Source: Sphingobacterium detergens (GTDB lineage: Bacteria > Bacteroidota > Bacteroidia > Sphingobacteriales > Sphingobacteriaceae). Taken from it: a DNA stretch of 64,000 nt. The DNA lies in assembly GCF_003610355.1 (NCBI RefSeq), contig NZ_RAPY01000003.1:558001-622000 (forward strand), in the 5' to 3' direction. The notes under the pieces are model-generated. The model searched no databases. It was not told where the DNA came from and saw only the letters and a list, made by a program, of their open reading frames with translations. This document shows, in pieces, positions 33,147 through 41,863 of this stretch (the first letter of the stretch is position 1; every line of letters begins with the position of its first letter). The position numbers and the translations under genes are program-made.

Positions 33147-33187
33147 AATAAAAAACGCTTCCAAAATTTGGAAGCGTTTTTTATTTG
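33145..33187. terminator. Bidirectional terminator after tRNA-Gly
   Basis: Arms pair over 21 bp around a single A, with core AACGCTTCC/GGAAGCGTT and A6/T6 tracts. The first two bases overlap the CCA end of the tRNA gene, so the tRNA primary transcript should end in this hairpin. It also ends the convergent MFS gene. Confidence 0.85.
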
Positions 33188-33195
33188 TGCTCAAC

Positions 33196-34419
33196 TTACT
33201 TTTCCGTGTGTCCTAAACTCATAATTGATGCATTGAAAAAAGACAGCAGTCCGACCAATACAACAATAAGACCCGCAATAATAAAAGCTGTCGCCACTCC
33301 GATTGCGTCTGCGATAAAGCCTGTAAAAAGAAGTCCTATCATGCTCGGTAAAATAGCTATGCTAAAATAAAGCGAGAAAACACGCCCCAACATTTCTACT
33401 GGTACCTGTTCTTGAATAATTGTCATAAATGATGCCGAGAAGATAGACATGGAGACTCCACCTAAACCTGTCATGATGACAAATGGAACAAACCAGGTCG
33501 AGGGAAACCAACCCGATAGCGCAAAGGTTATCCCCAATACAATATGCATGCTGTTTACTAATACTACTTTTGATAGAGACACTTTTGCAAGTCCCAAAAA
33601 ACTGCCTCCAACAAGCATACCTATCCCCCAAATAATCTCAATAATACTCATCTCCCACTTGCCACCGCTATAATGACCAATCGTCAGCAAGGGAAACATA
33701 ATGGCAACGGGCATAATACAGAAAGTCGCCACCATAGCATATAGGAACAACATTTTTAGTCCTTTATTATGATAGATAGCGCGCATTCCCTGTTTAAGAT
33801 CATCCAAAACAGCAGCAATAGAAGGTTTCACATCAGAACGGGACAGGTGTGGGATAGTCACAAAGAGTAAAGATGTAATAGCTACTGCGGCACCGATGAC
33901 ATCCAGATACAAGACACTCGAAATAGGGAAATAGCTAATAGCCAAGGTTCCCAATGCGGGACCAGCAATACTACTTACCGACTGTAACATTTGATTAATA
34001 CCTGAAACACGTAATAATTTGTCTTCCGGCACGAGAAGTGGCGCAATTGCCTGCATGGCTGGTGAGTGAAATGCTGAACCGATCGAACGACAGGCCATTA
34101 ACAGATAAATCAGAAACATATTGGTACCATCACTTTTGAGTACAAAGGTCATTCCTAATGTACAGAGCGCGATAAAGCCATCTGCAAAGATCATGACTTT
34201 CTTTCTATCCCATCGATCAATATAAACACCAGCAAATGGCCCGATGATCGCTTGTGGCAATAAGCCTGCGATAGCAGCAAAAGCCAATACTTCAGCAGAC
34301 TTGTGCGTCAAACTCAACCATATCATGATCGAAAAGTTGACAGCTGAACTAGACAGCAAAGAGATAAATTGCCCAGTCCATATATAACTATAGGTACGAA
34401 ACCAGTTATTTTTTTCCAT
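33196..34419 (-). CDS. MFS transporter (ENTS/multidrug exporter-like)
   Basis: 407-residue inner-membrane transporter with 12 predicted spans. The segment AGVYIDRWDRKKVMIFADGF near residue 60 is the MFS motif A of the EntS-like group, and SGINQMLQSVSSIAGPALG near 142 fits motif C-like exporters. This family exports siderophores or drugs; the substrate is not assigned. Length is typical. It runs toward the tRNA-Gly gene and shares its terminator. The gene upstream on the other strand is not convincing. Confidence 0.86.
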   Translation of the reverse strand: MEKNNWFRTYSYIWTGQFISLLSSSAVNFSIMIWLSLTHKSAEVLAFAAIAGLLPQAIIGPFAGVYIDRWDRKKVMIFADGFIALCTLGMTFVLKSDGTNMFLIYLLMACRSIGSAFHSPAMQAIAPLLVPEDKLLRVSGINQMLQSVSSIAGPALGTLAISYFPISSVLYLDVIGAAVAITSLLFVTIPHLSRSDVKPSIAAVLDDLKQGMRAIYHNKGLKMLFLYAMVATFCIMPVAIMFPLLTIGHYSGGKWEMSIIEIIWGIGMLVGGSFLGLAKVSLSKVVLVNSMHIVLGITFALSGWFPSTWFVPFVIMTGLGGVSMSIFSASFMTIIQEQVPVEMLGRVFSLYFSIAILPSMIGLLFTGFIADAIGVATAFIIAGLIVVLVGLLSFFNASIMSLGHTEK

Positions 34420-34740
34420 AAAATTTTATATAAAATACAACAGGTGTATGATCAAGAATGACCAACACATTAAAATAAAACGTTTATTACGCATGCCAGA
34501 CCAACGAAATAAAATAGAAGAAAGTTCTTTCCCGAGTATCAAATCAGTTAAAGCTGATTTTTTGATATCTCAGTATGAAACAAGCCATTCCTTTCGTGAA
34601 CAGATGCGTTCTATTAGGATTTTAAAAACGTAAATGAGCTATAAAACCCAAGGTTTATAAGCGTAAGTTGTATATAAAGACATGTACATAGCACTACAAA
34701 AGTAAAAGAAAAAGACCGAAAAAGGAATACTTATCAAAAA

Positions 34741-34773
34741 ATAAGGCGTTTACTGAATCAGTAAACGCCTTAT
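34741..34773 (-). terminator. Terminator of the suf operon
   Basis: ATAAGGCGTTTACTGA pairs perfectly with TCAGTAAACGCCTTAT around one A. On the minus strand it is followed by T6, 26 bp past the sufD stop codon. Confidence 0.85.
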
Positions 34774-34799
34774 CAAGTGTATAGTTTGTGTGATTTAGT

Positions 34800-36107
34800 T
34801 TAGTTCGTTCTTAAACTTTCTTCCACCAATTCTTCCACATATCTCCGAACAACCTCATTTGAAAAACGAGTTGTTACGTCAAATGCGAAAGCATGTACGA
34901 GAAGAATACGTGCTGACTCCTCACCAATTCCGCGTGCTCTCAAATAAAACAAAGCTTCATTATCAAACTGACCGATCGTACATCCGTGTGAACATTTCAC
35001 ATCATCTGCAAAAATCTCTAGTTGGGGCTTTGTATAAACCGCTGAGCTATCGGACATCAACATATTATTGTTCTGTTGGAAAGCATTGGTTTTTTGTGCA
35101 TCCTCCCGAACAAAGATTTTTCCGTTGAAAACAGCTGTAGATTTATCTTGTGTGATATTTTTATACCATTCGTATGATTCACAATGTGGTTTAAGATGAT
35201 CTACGACAGTGTGATTATCGACCAATTGATCTCCTGCGGTCAGGTTAATACCGTACAAATGACTTTCTACATTTTCTGCATCCAAGCGTACATTAATATT
35301 GTTACGGATAAAAGATGCACCCGGGAAATTACAGTTGTAGTTATTATAAAGACTGTATTTCTCTTGGTATACTTCCGTATGATTAAAGTAACGGCTTACA
35401 GATTGAGCCACTTGAAGATAGTAATGTTGGACTTTAGCATTCTCTTTTACGACAATCTCTGAAACTTTATTATGCACATTGCTTGCGGCACCATCTGCAG
35501 TGATAAAGCTTTCGATCAATTCAAGTTCAGCATTAGCTTCAACAACAACCAAATTCCGTGTTTGTGCAAAGAAATCTTCTGTTCCTGTAGCGACGTGAAT
35601 AATCTGTATAGGCTTATCAAGTACAACACCTTTTTTCAAATGGATGAATACACCATTGGTAAAAGCAGCTGTGTTAAGCGCCACCATGATATTATCGGAT
35701 TTATCAGCGTACTTCGCAAAATGTGCTTGAAATGCAGGCTCAGCAACAGCGTCATCCATTGGAATAACAACAAGTCCTTTTACCTTTTCCAGCTCACTCA
35801 CCGCCAATACGTACTGGCCATTAACCAGAATAATACGGTACGCATCCAAATTTGGAATCTCTCCCGCACTAAAATCCAAGCCCTCTATATCCACATCTAC
35901 ATCAAGCGCATAGGGCTTATTGATAATACTGTGGATGTTTGTATATTTCCATTCTTCATTCTTAACTGTGGGAAAGCCTGCTGCTTCGAAACGTTCGAAT
36001 GCTTGTTGACGTGCTTCTGTAAAGAAAGCAGGTTCGTCTGAAACACCTTGCTCTTTAAAAGCTCCCAACACTTGTTGAAGTAATGATTCTGAAACTAATG
36101 TACTCAT
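34800..36107 (-). CDS. sufD: Fe-S cluster assembly protein SufD
   Basis: 435-residue cytoplasmic component of the SufBCD scaffold that builds Fe-S clusters. The chain follows the SufD pattern: N-terminal helical part (ARQQAFERFEAAGFPTVKNE near 28), a parallel beta-helix core, and a C-terminal block with SHGCTIGQFDNEALFYLRAR near 370 that contains the conserved Cys and His of the SufB-SufD interface. Length fits. It is the last gene of sufB-sufC-sufD, 60 bp after sufC, ahead of a terminator; no sufS or sufE follows. Confidence 0.94.
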   Translation of the reverse strand: MSTLVSESLLQQVLGAFKEQGVSDEPAFFTEARQQAFERFEAAGFPTVKNEEWKYTNIHSIINKPYALDVDVDIEGLDFSAGEIPNLDAYRIILVNGQYVLAVSELEKVKGLVVIPMDDAVAEPAFQAHFAKYADKSDNIMVALNTAAFTNGVFIHLKKGVVLDKPIQIIHVATGTEDFFAQTRNLVVVEANAELELIESFITADGAASNVHNKVSEIVVKENAKVQHYYLQVAQSVSRYFNHTEVYQEKYSLYNNYNCNFPGASFIRNNINVRLDAENVESHLYGINLTAGDQLVDNHTVVDHLKPHCESYEWYKNITQDKSTAVFNGKIFVREDAQKTNAFQQNNNMLMSDSSAVYTKPQLEIFADDVKCSHGCTIGQFDNEALFYLRARGIGEESARILLVHAFAFDVTTRFSNEVVRRYVEELVEESLRTN

Positions 36108-36167
36108 GTTATTTTTTAATCAAATCGCCAAAATTCTCTTCTACTCCTATTTTACCGGTGTAAAAGA

Positions 36168-36926
36168 TTAGGCGTTTTGTGTATCATATTCTTTTAACCA
36201 ATCGTATCCTTTTTCTTCTAGCTCTAAAGCCAATTCTTTAGGGCCTGATTTCACGATACGACCATTGTATAATACGTGAACAAAATCTGGAACGATATAA
36301 TCTAATAAACGTTGGTAGTGTGTGATGACAATAAAAGCATTGTCTTTAGAACGCAACTCATTCACACCATTTGCAACAATGCGAAGTGCATCGATATCCA
36401 AGCCTGAATCTGTCTCATCCAAAATTGACAATTTAGGATTCAACATCGCCAATTGAAAAATCTCGTTACGTTTTTTCTCACCACCAGAGAATCCTTCATT
36501 CAAAGAACGGTTAGCTAAGTTGGCTGAAAATTCAACCAGCTTTTGCTTGTCTTTTACCATTTGTAAGAACTCTTTCGCTTCCATAGGAGGCAAACCTTTA
36601 TATTCACGGATATCATTCACTGCTGTTTTCAGGAAATTGATATTCGATACTCCCGGGATTTCAACAGGGTATTGGAATGCCAGAAATAGACCCTCACGGG
36701 CACGGTCTTCTGGAGAAAGATCCAATAGATCTACTCCATCCAATAAAGCAGAACCTTCACTCACTTCGTATGATTCACGGCCAGCCAATACATTACCTAA
36801 AGTACTTTTTCCAGCTCCATTAGGTCCCATAATAGCATGGACTTCCCCTGCTTTAACTTCTAGGTTTAATCCCTTTAATATTTGTTTGTCTTCTACAGAC
36901 GCATGTAAATTTTTAATGCTTAACAT
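36168..36926 (-). CDS. sufC: Fe-S cluster assembly ATPase SufC
   Basis: 252-residue ABC-type ATPase that powers the SufBCD scaffold. It has Walker A GPNGAGKSTLGN near residue 33, Q-loop FQYPVEIPG near 86, the SufC-type signature FSGGEKKRNE near 148 and Walker B LSILDETDSGLD near 168. The start chosen at 36926 (MLSIKNLHASVED) is the usual one; another ATG at 36962 would add 12 residues. It is 63 bp downstream of sufB. The Suf-specific E-T-D motif after the Walker B separates it from transporter ATPases. Confidence 0.95.
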   Translation of the reverse strand: MLSIKNLHASVEDKQILKGLNLEVKAGEVHAIMGPNGAGKSTLGNVLAGRESYEVSEGSALLDGVDLLDLSPEDRAREGLFLAFQYPVEIPGVSNINFLKTAVNDIREYKGLPPMEAKEFLQMVKDKQKLVEFSANLANRSLNEGFSGGEKKRNEIFQLAMLNPKLSILDETDSGLDIDALRIVANGVNELRSKDNAFIVITHYQRLLDYIVPDFVHVLYNGRIVKSGPKELALELEEKGYDWLKEYDTQNA

Positions 36927-36989
36927 TTTATTCTTATTGAGTATTGAACGATAAGCCAGCATTAGCTAGCTTGCTCAATTATTTTTTAT

Positions 36990-38441
36990 CTATCCTACTG
37001 AACCTTCTAAAGAAATCGCCAATAATTTCTGTGCCTCAACAGCAAATTCCATTGGCAGCTGATTTAACACCTCTTTGGCATAACCATTAACAATTAATCC
37101 CACCGCTTTTTCAGAGTCTATACCACGTTGGTTCAGATAAAATACTTGATCTTCACCAATTTTTGATGTAGTTGCTTCGTGCTCTAATTTTGCAGTCTTA
37201 TTCCGGTTTTCGATATATGGGAAAGTATGTGCACCACATCTATCACCGATCAATAAGGAATCACATTGGGTAAAGTTCCGGGAGTTATCTGCATTAGGTC
37301 CGATTTTCACCAAACCTCTGTAGCTATTATGGCTTTTTCCAGCAGAAATTCCTTTTGAAACAATTTTAGACTTCGTGTTTTTACCTAAGTGGATCATTTT
37401 TGTACCTGTATCAGCAACTTGGTAGTTACGGGTCATCGCAACGGAGTAAAATTCACCGATTGAATTATCTCCTTTTAGAATTACCCCCGGATACTTCCAG
37501 GTAATTGCAGATCCAGTCTCTACCTGAGTCCACGAAATCTTGCTGTTATCCCCTCTACAAATACCACGTTTGGTCACAAAGTTAAAAATACCACCTTTAC
37601 CATCTTTGTCACCAGGATACCAGTTCTGCACAGTAGAGTATTTAATCTCCGCATCGCGTTCAGCAATCAATTCCACCACGGCAGCATGCAGTTGATTTTC
37701 ATCACGCATTGGTGCAGTACAACCTTCCAGATAGGACACATAAGCGCCTTCATCCGCAACGATTAATGTACGTTCGAACTGACCTGTATTTTGCGCATTA
37801 ATACGGAAGTAAGTTGATAACTCCATTGGACACCGCACTCCTTTTGGAACATAAACAAATGATCCATCTGAAAAAACAGCAGAGTTTAATGCCGCGTAGA
37901 TATTATCTGTTTGAGGAACTACTGTTCCCAAGTATTTCTTGACGAGATCAGGATGCTCTTGCACAGCTTCACCAAATGAACAGAAGATTACTCCTTGTTC
38001 TTTCAGTTTCTCGCGAAAAGTTGTTTTTACCGATACAGAATCAAAAACAGCATCGACAGCAACCACACCTGCCAAAATCTTTTGCTCATCTAAAGGAATA
38101 CCCAACTTTTCAAAAGTCGCAATCAACTCAGGATCAACTTCGTCCATGGAATTTAATTGTGGTTTTGCTTTAGGGGCAGCATAATAAGATAGATCTTGAA
38201 AATCAATCTCTGGAGCTCTGAAATTTTGCCAAGTAGGCATCTTTAACGTCAAAAAATGACGAAAAGCTTTCAATCTCCACTCCAATAACCATTCAGGTTC
38301 ATTCTTTTTTGCCGAAATAAAACGCACCGTATCCTCTGTAAGGCCTTTGGCTGCAATTTCCATTTCGATATCTGTCGTGAACCCGTATTTATATTCTTCG
38401 AGCTCCAGCTCTTTTAATAAATCGTCGTCTTTAGTACTCAT
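36990..38441 (-). CDS. sufB: Fe-S cluster assembly protein SufB
   Basis: 483-residue cytoplasmic scaffold on which the nascent Fe-S cluster is thought to be built. The conserved motifs are FCSFGEAVQEHPDLV near 152, YVPKGVRCPMELSTYFRINA near 196, SYLEGCTAPMRDENQLHAAV near 234 and the C-terminal QRGIDSEKAVGLIVNGYAKE near 439, where the SufB cysteine/glutamate pair lies. Length is normal. It is first in the suf operon, with a -7 box at 38502-38509 and a 60-nt leader containing a GGAGG/CCTCC hairpin. Confidence 0.95.
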   Translation of the reverse strand: MSTKDDDLLKELELEEYKYGFTTDIEMEIAAKGLTEDTVRFISAKKNEPEWLLEWRLKAFRHFLTLKMPTWQNFRAPEIDFQDLSYYAAPKAKPQLNSMDEVDPELIATFEKLGIPLDEQKILAGVVAVDAVFDSVSVKTTFREKLKEQGVIFCSFGEAVQEHPDLVKKYLGTVVPQTDNIYAALNSAVFSDGSFVYVPKGVRCPMELSTYFRINAQNTGQFERTLIVADEGAYVSYLEGCTAPMRDENQLHAAVVELIAERDAEIKYSTVQNWYPGDKDGKGGIFNFVTKRGICRGDNSKISWTQVETGSAITWKYPGVILKGDNSIGEFYSVAMTRNYQVADTGTKMIHLGKNTKSKIVSKGISAGKSHNSYRGLVKIGPNADNSRNFTQCDSLLIGDRCGAHTFPYIENRNKTAKLEHEATTSKIGEDQVFYLNQRGIDSEKAVGLIVNGYAKEVLNQLPMEFAVEAQKLLAISLEGSVG

Positions 38442-38501
38442 ATTGCGCTCTCACGGTTTAACTAATTCGGGAGGGGTCTAGCCTCCGCAACTATCGAACT
38501 G

Positions 38502-38509
38502 CAAAGTTA
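38502..38509 (-). promoter_or_regulatory. suf operon -7 box
   Basis: On the minus strand TAACTTTG matches TAnnTTTG and places the transcript start about 55 nt before the sufB ATG. The leader contains a short hairpin, GGAGG paired with CCTCC (38472-38488), near the middle. A -33 TTG is not obvious. Confidence 0.5.
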
Positions 38510-38697
38510 CAATTTCAAAGCCAATAAAATACATTTTATGTACCCTCAAACAGGTATTTTTAATAAAAAAATGACATTTATCACTCCATTTCATTGAAAT
38601 GCGCACATTTCAAACGATTATGACAGTCAAATGATTTTAAATCAATTAAACTTATAATACAGATTGAATAATATAGTCAAAATCTATTAATCATCAA

Positions 38698-38748
38698 TAA
38701 TTTTGTATATTTTTAAATTTCCAAATATAATTTTGTATATTTACAAAT
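38698..38748 (+). promoter_or_regulatory. Lrp/AsnC-type operator: direct repeat plus palindrome
   Basis: TAATTTTGTATATTT occurs twice, at 38698 and 38728, 30 bp apart, each followed by a related tail (TTAAAT and ACAAAT). The second copy contains the perfect palindrome TTTGTATATTTACAAA (38732-38747). Both copies also match the -7 consensus TAATTTTG. The site is 27 bp before the start of the Lrp/AsnC gene and is likely its autoregulatory operator and promoter. Confidence 0.6.
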
Positions 38749-38774
38749 ACTATTGATTATTAAGACTCTAAGAT

Positions 38775-39245
38775 ATGCCGTTTGCACCAGACAAAACAGA
38801 TTTAAAAATTCTTAAGCTATTACAAGAGAATGGCCGCATTACCAATTTGCAATTAGCATCAAGTATTGGACTTTCTCCTGCACCAACGTTGGAACGTGTA
38901 AGAAAACTTGAAAATTCGGGCTTCATCAAGAGTTATCATGCTTTTGTTGACGAAGAAAAACTAGGACTTGGGATTAAATCCTTTATACAGATCTCATTGG
39001 ACTTCCATACACACAATGCAATTCCCGAATTTGTTGCTGCCGTAAAAATGATCCCTGAGGTCACAGAATGTCATCACGTCACCGGAAATTGCGACTTTAT
39101 CCTCAAAGTCTATGTGAAAGACATAAAAGCCTATGAAGGCGTTATCATGGAGAAAATTGCCAAAATTCCATTTGTAAAAACATTCCAGACAATGATGATC
39201 ATGTCTACCAGTAAAAAGGAACCGATTATCCCATTGGAATACTAA
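38775..39245 (+). CDS. Lrp/AsnC-family transcriptional regulator
   Basis: 156-residue DNA-binding regulator. The N-terminal helix-turn-helix (TDLKILKLLQENGRITNLQL, then LASSIGLSPAPTLERVRKLE) is followed by the AsnC ligand-binding/oligomerisation domain with VTECHHVTGNCDFILKVYVK near 98. Length is normal. It likely senses an amino acid or related small molecule. A palindrome and direct repeat just upstream suggest autoregulation. It is divergent from sufB (333 bp between starts), so it could also influence the suf operon; this is inference. The next gene starts 10 bp downstream. Confidence 0.9.
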   Translation: MPFAPDKTDLKILKLLQENGRITNLQLASSIGLSPAPTLERVRKLENSGFIKSYHAFVDEEKLGLGIKSFIQISLDFHTHNAIPEFVAAVKMIPEVTECHHVTGNCDFILKVYVKDIKAYEGVIMEKIAKIPFVKTFQTMMIMSTSKKEPIIPLEY

Positions 39246-39255
39246 AAAAATATTT

Positions 39256-40329
39256 ATGAAAACATCATCCCAATATCAGGATCTAGCGATGATCCTTGCT
39301 TGGCCTGATGCTACAATCCGTGGTGATGAGGCATGGATGATGTTTTTCAAGAAAATAGGATTCGTTAAAAACCTGAACTTTAAGGTCGGTCATACAGGCA
39401 TTATTCTGATTGAGCGCGATACAGGTGAACTTCATTTTTACGATTTTGGCCGATACATTGCGCCGAGAGGATATGGAAGAACTCGCTCGAAAGATTCCGA
39501 TCCCAAATTAACAATTAAAGCTAAAGCACAAATTGACGGCGACCGCATTGTAAACCTACTCGAAATTGTCCAGTTTTTTGAAGAAATAAAAGATGCGATG
39601 CAGGGTGTAGGTGATCTTTATTTTTCTATTGTCCAGGGAATAGATTTTTATAGCGGAAAATCTTTCGCAGACCAATGGGTCCATAGAGGTTCATACCCCT
39701 ATGGTGCAGTAGCCTTCAATAACAATAACTGCTCCCGATTTATTGCAAGACTCCTCAACCACGCCTCCAAAAGATTTCATTTCTGGCATTCCATCAATTT
39801 CCCCGAAACGATAAAAGCAAGCCCAATGAGCAATGTGGTAAATGCCTCTCCGAATAGATCGATCTATAAATATACAGAATCAGGCGGCCTTGAAATGATG
39901 AAAATGAACAGATTCGCATCGCTAATATTTTTATTAAAAAAACTACGAACGAATATCTGTCGTGATCTCGCAGAGTCCCTACCTGAAGATATTACAATCG
40001 GCGGAATAGTACAAAAGGACAAACCTGACTCCATCCCAACCAAAGCACAATATCTTGGTGGCGTTGGCGAAGGAGCCTGGTTCTATATCGAACCCATTGG
40101 CACCAGTCAGGCAATCATACATCGCTTTACTCCGAAAGGGGAACTAGAATATACTGTACTCGGAAAAGCCTGCCAATCGATCGATTTTGAAAGCCCTTAT
40201 CAGATTACTTATGACAGCCATTTTCTATTCAGCCATATTCTACAAGCTAATAATACCATTAGACTGGAACATATTTGTGTGCTGACTGTTGGTGAAAAAG
40301 GTTTTTCTAAGAATGACAAATATGCCTAA
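39256..40329 (+). CDS. DUF6695-like hypothetical protein, possible permuted papain-type hydrolase
   Basis: 357-residue protein of a family seen in Bacteroidota (DUF6695-like by memory). The first part has VGHTGIILIERDTGELHFYD near residue 45, the middle has AFNNNNCSRFIARLLNHASK near 155, and the last third is beta-rich. A His (VGHTG) before a Cys (NNNCS) is the order seen in permuted NlpC/P60-like enzymes such as LRAT or YiiX, and the surrounding pattern would suit this fold. This is an inference, not a recognised domain. It follows the Lrp gene after 10 bp and overlaps ung by 4 bp at the end. Confidence 0.65.
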   Translation: MKTSSQYQDLAMILAWPDATIRGDEAWMMFFKKIGFVKNLNFKVGHTGIILIERDTGELHFYDFGRYIAPRGYGRTRSKDSDPKLTIKAKAQIDGDRIVNLLEIVQFFEEIKDAMQGVGDLYFSIVQGIDFYSGKSFADQWVHRGSYPYGAVAFNNNNCSRFIARLLNHASKRFHFWHSINFPETIKASPMSNVVNASPNRSIYKYTESGGLEMMKMNRFASLIFLLKKLRTNICRDLAESLPEDITIGGIVQKDKPDSIPTKAQYLGGVGEGAWFYIEPIGTSQAIIHRFTPKGELEYTVLGKACQSIDFESPYQITYDSHFLFSHILQANNTIRLEHICVLTVGEKGFSKNDKYA

Positions 40330-41000
40330 GACAACCGCCAGTCAACCGGAGCCTTACCATGTTCCACCAAATATTTATTTGCCTTTGAAAAGTGTTTGCT
40401 ACCAAAAAAACCCCTATAAACAGAAAGTGGTGACGGATGCACCGATGTCAAAATAAGATGTTTCCGGGCATCAATTAATACACTTTTCTTTTGCGCATAG
40501 CTCCCCCAAAGCAGAAAAACCACATGCTCACACTGTTCCGAAATAGCATGTATGATACTATCAGTGAAAACTTCCCAACCTCTTTTTTGATGTGAACCCG
40601 CTAGATGTGCCTGCACAGTCAACGTTGCATTGAGTAATAATACCCCCTGTTTGGCCCAGGATGTCAGATCTCCAGAGCGAGGTTCTACAAAGCCTTCAAT
40701 ATCATCTTGTAATTCCTTAAAAATATTTTTTAGCGAGGGAGGTAAAGCAATCCCTTCTGGCACAGAAAAAGACAAACCATGTGCCTGACCATCGTTATGA
40801 TATGGATCCTGTCCCAGAATAACGACCTTAACATCTTGGATCGGCGTAAGCTTAAAAGCATTCATCACCAGATCAGCAGGCGGAAACACCTTTGTCCGCT
40901 GGCGTTCCTCTTGCACAAAGACAGACAACTGTTTCATATAGGGCTGGCTGAACAAAGGTTTCAGCACCGATGCCCAAGACTCATCATATAGCTTTTCCAT
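40326..41000 (-). CDS. ung: Uracil-DNA glycosylase (family 1)
   Basis: 224-residue DNA-repair enzyme that removes uracil from DNA. The water-activating motif GQDPYHNDGQAHGLSFSV lies near residue 62, the uracil-binding NATLTV near 124 and the DNA-intercalation loop HPSPLSVYRGFFGSKHFS near 188. The chain is full length and the active-site Asp and His are present. The -7 box TAAGTTTG (41005-41012) ends only 4 nt before the ATG, so the mRNA is predicted to be leaderless. Confidence 0.96.
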   Translation of the reverse strand: MEKLYDESWASVLKPLFSQPYMKQLSVFVQEERQRTKVFPPADLVMNAFKLTPIQDVKVVILGQDPYHNDGQAHGLSFSVPEGIALPPSLKNIFKELQDDIEGFVEPRSGDLTSWAKQGVLLLNATLTVQAHLAGSHQKRGWEVFTDSIIHAISEQCEHVVFLLWGSYAQKKSVLIDARKHLILTSVHPSPLSVYRGFFGSKHFSKANKYLVEHGKAPVDWRLS

Positions 41001-41004
41001 AAAC

Positions 41005-41012
41005 CAAACTTA
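41005..41012 (-). promoter_or_regulatory. ung -7 box next to the start codon
   Basis: TAAGTTTG on the minus strand fits TAnnTTTG. The last G is 4 nt from the ung start codon (ATG at 40998-41000), so transcription should start at or next to the A of the ATG. Confidence 0.6.
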
Positions 41013-41232
41013 GATAAAGTTGTATGTAATGACAAATTTTTTCGCTTGCATCTGTTCACAAAGCATTTATAACTGCAGCATGATCGGCTACCCCAAGGAA
41101 TTTTTGATAGCCATCATCTACATTAAAAACATAATTTTACAAAATAACCACTTGAACGAGTTGCTTAAACGACGAAATTAACGGATATTTGCAGAATTAA
41201 ATTGAACACAAATATTTTTTAAACAAAGATTT

Positions 41233-41772
41233 ATGTCAAATCTCGTTAGAATCATCATTTGCAGTGCATTGCTGATTGGAACAGTTGCCTTATTTTGGAC
41301 TGGAAATTGGGGATGGGGAATTCTAGGCATCTTGATCACTATCCTAGGTTTTGTCACTGTATTTTTTCATGAATACATGCTCATCGCGCAATGGTATATG
41401 CGCAAACAAGATATGGCTAGCGCCGAAAAATGGTTGAGGAAAATCACGAATTATGAAAAACAATTGATCCCACAACAACACGGTTATTACAACATGTTGA
41501 TTGGATTGATTGAATCTCAACGTGCTCCGATGCAATCCGAAAAATATTTCAAAAAAGCACTGGCACTAGGGCTCCACATGGACCACAACATTGCATTGGC
41601 AAAATTGAGCTTAGCGGGTGTTGCCATGGCAAAACGCAATAAGCGCGAAGCAGAAAAATTACTTCAAGAAGCTAAAAAAGCAGACAAGAATAAATTGTTG
41701 GCTGACCAGATCAAAATGATGAAAGATCAGATGGGCATGCTGGACAAACAACAAATCCGATACAACCGATAG
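41233..41772 (+). CDS. Membrane protein with tetratricopeptide-like C-terminus (DUF2892-type N-terminus)
   Basis: 179-residue protein. Two adjacent membrane spans (about 6-22 and 27-47; IICSALLIGTVALFWTGNWG then ILGILITILGFVTVFF) are followed by a soluble helical part with TPR-like A/G spacing: QHGYYNMLIGLIESQR, MQSEKYFKKALALGL, AKLSLAGVAMAKRNKREAEK. The membrane part resembles DUF2892. The C-terminal part probably forms protein contacts on the cytoplasmic side. No partner gene is adjacent. Confidence 0.68.
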   Translation: MSNLVRIIICSALLIGTVALFWTGNWGWGILGILITILGFVTVFFHEYMLIAQWYMRKQDMASAEKWLRKITNYEKQLIPQQHGYYNMLIGLIESQRAPMQSEKYFKKALALGLHMDHNIALAKLSLAGVAMAKRNKREAEKLLQEAKKADKNKLLADQIKMMKDQMGMLDKQQIRYNR

Positions 41773-41796
41773 GTTGAGGCAAATTGCTAAAGACTA

Positions 41797-41834
41797 AAAA
41801 AGCGCTGTGATCTATGAAGATTACAGCGCTTTTT
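41797..41834. terminator. Terminator between the TPR-like gene and the secreted hypothetical
   Basis: AAAAAGCGCTGTGATC pairs with GATTACAGCGCTTTTT, one G-T pair, around a 6-nt loop. It serves the convergent genes on both sides. Confidence 0.8.
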
Positions 41835-41863
41835 CTATTTTAACCTTTAACCGCTTCGATCAA

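Noticed and set aside
34448..34633. 61-codon plus-strand ORF beside the MFS exporter
   Set aside because: It has an ATG but no clear -7 box, no recognisable domain, and it contains an internal hairpin. Evidence is too thin to call a gene.
34800..36107. Plus-strand ORFs antisense to sufD
   Set aside because: They mirror the sufD coding strand and have no promoter, so they are shadows of the real gene.
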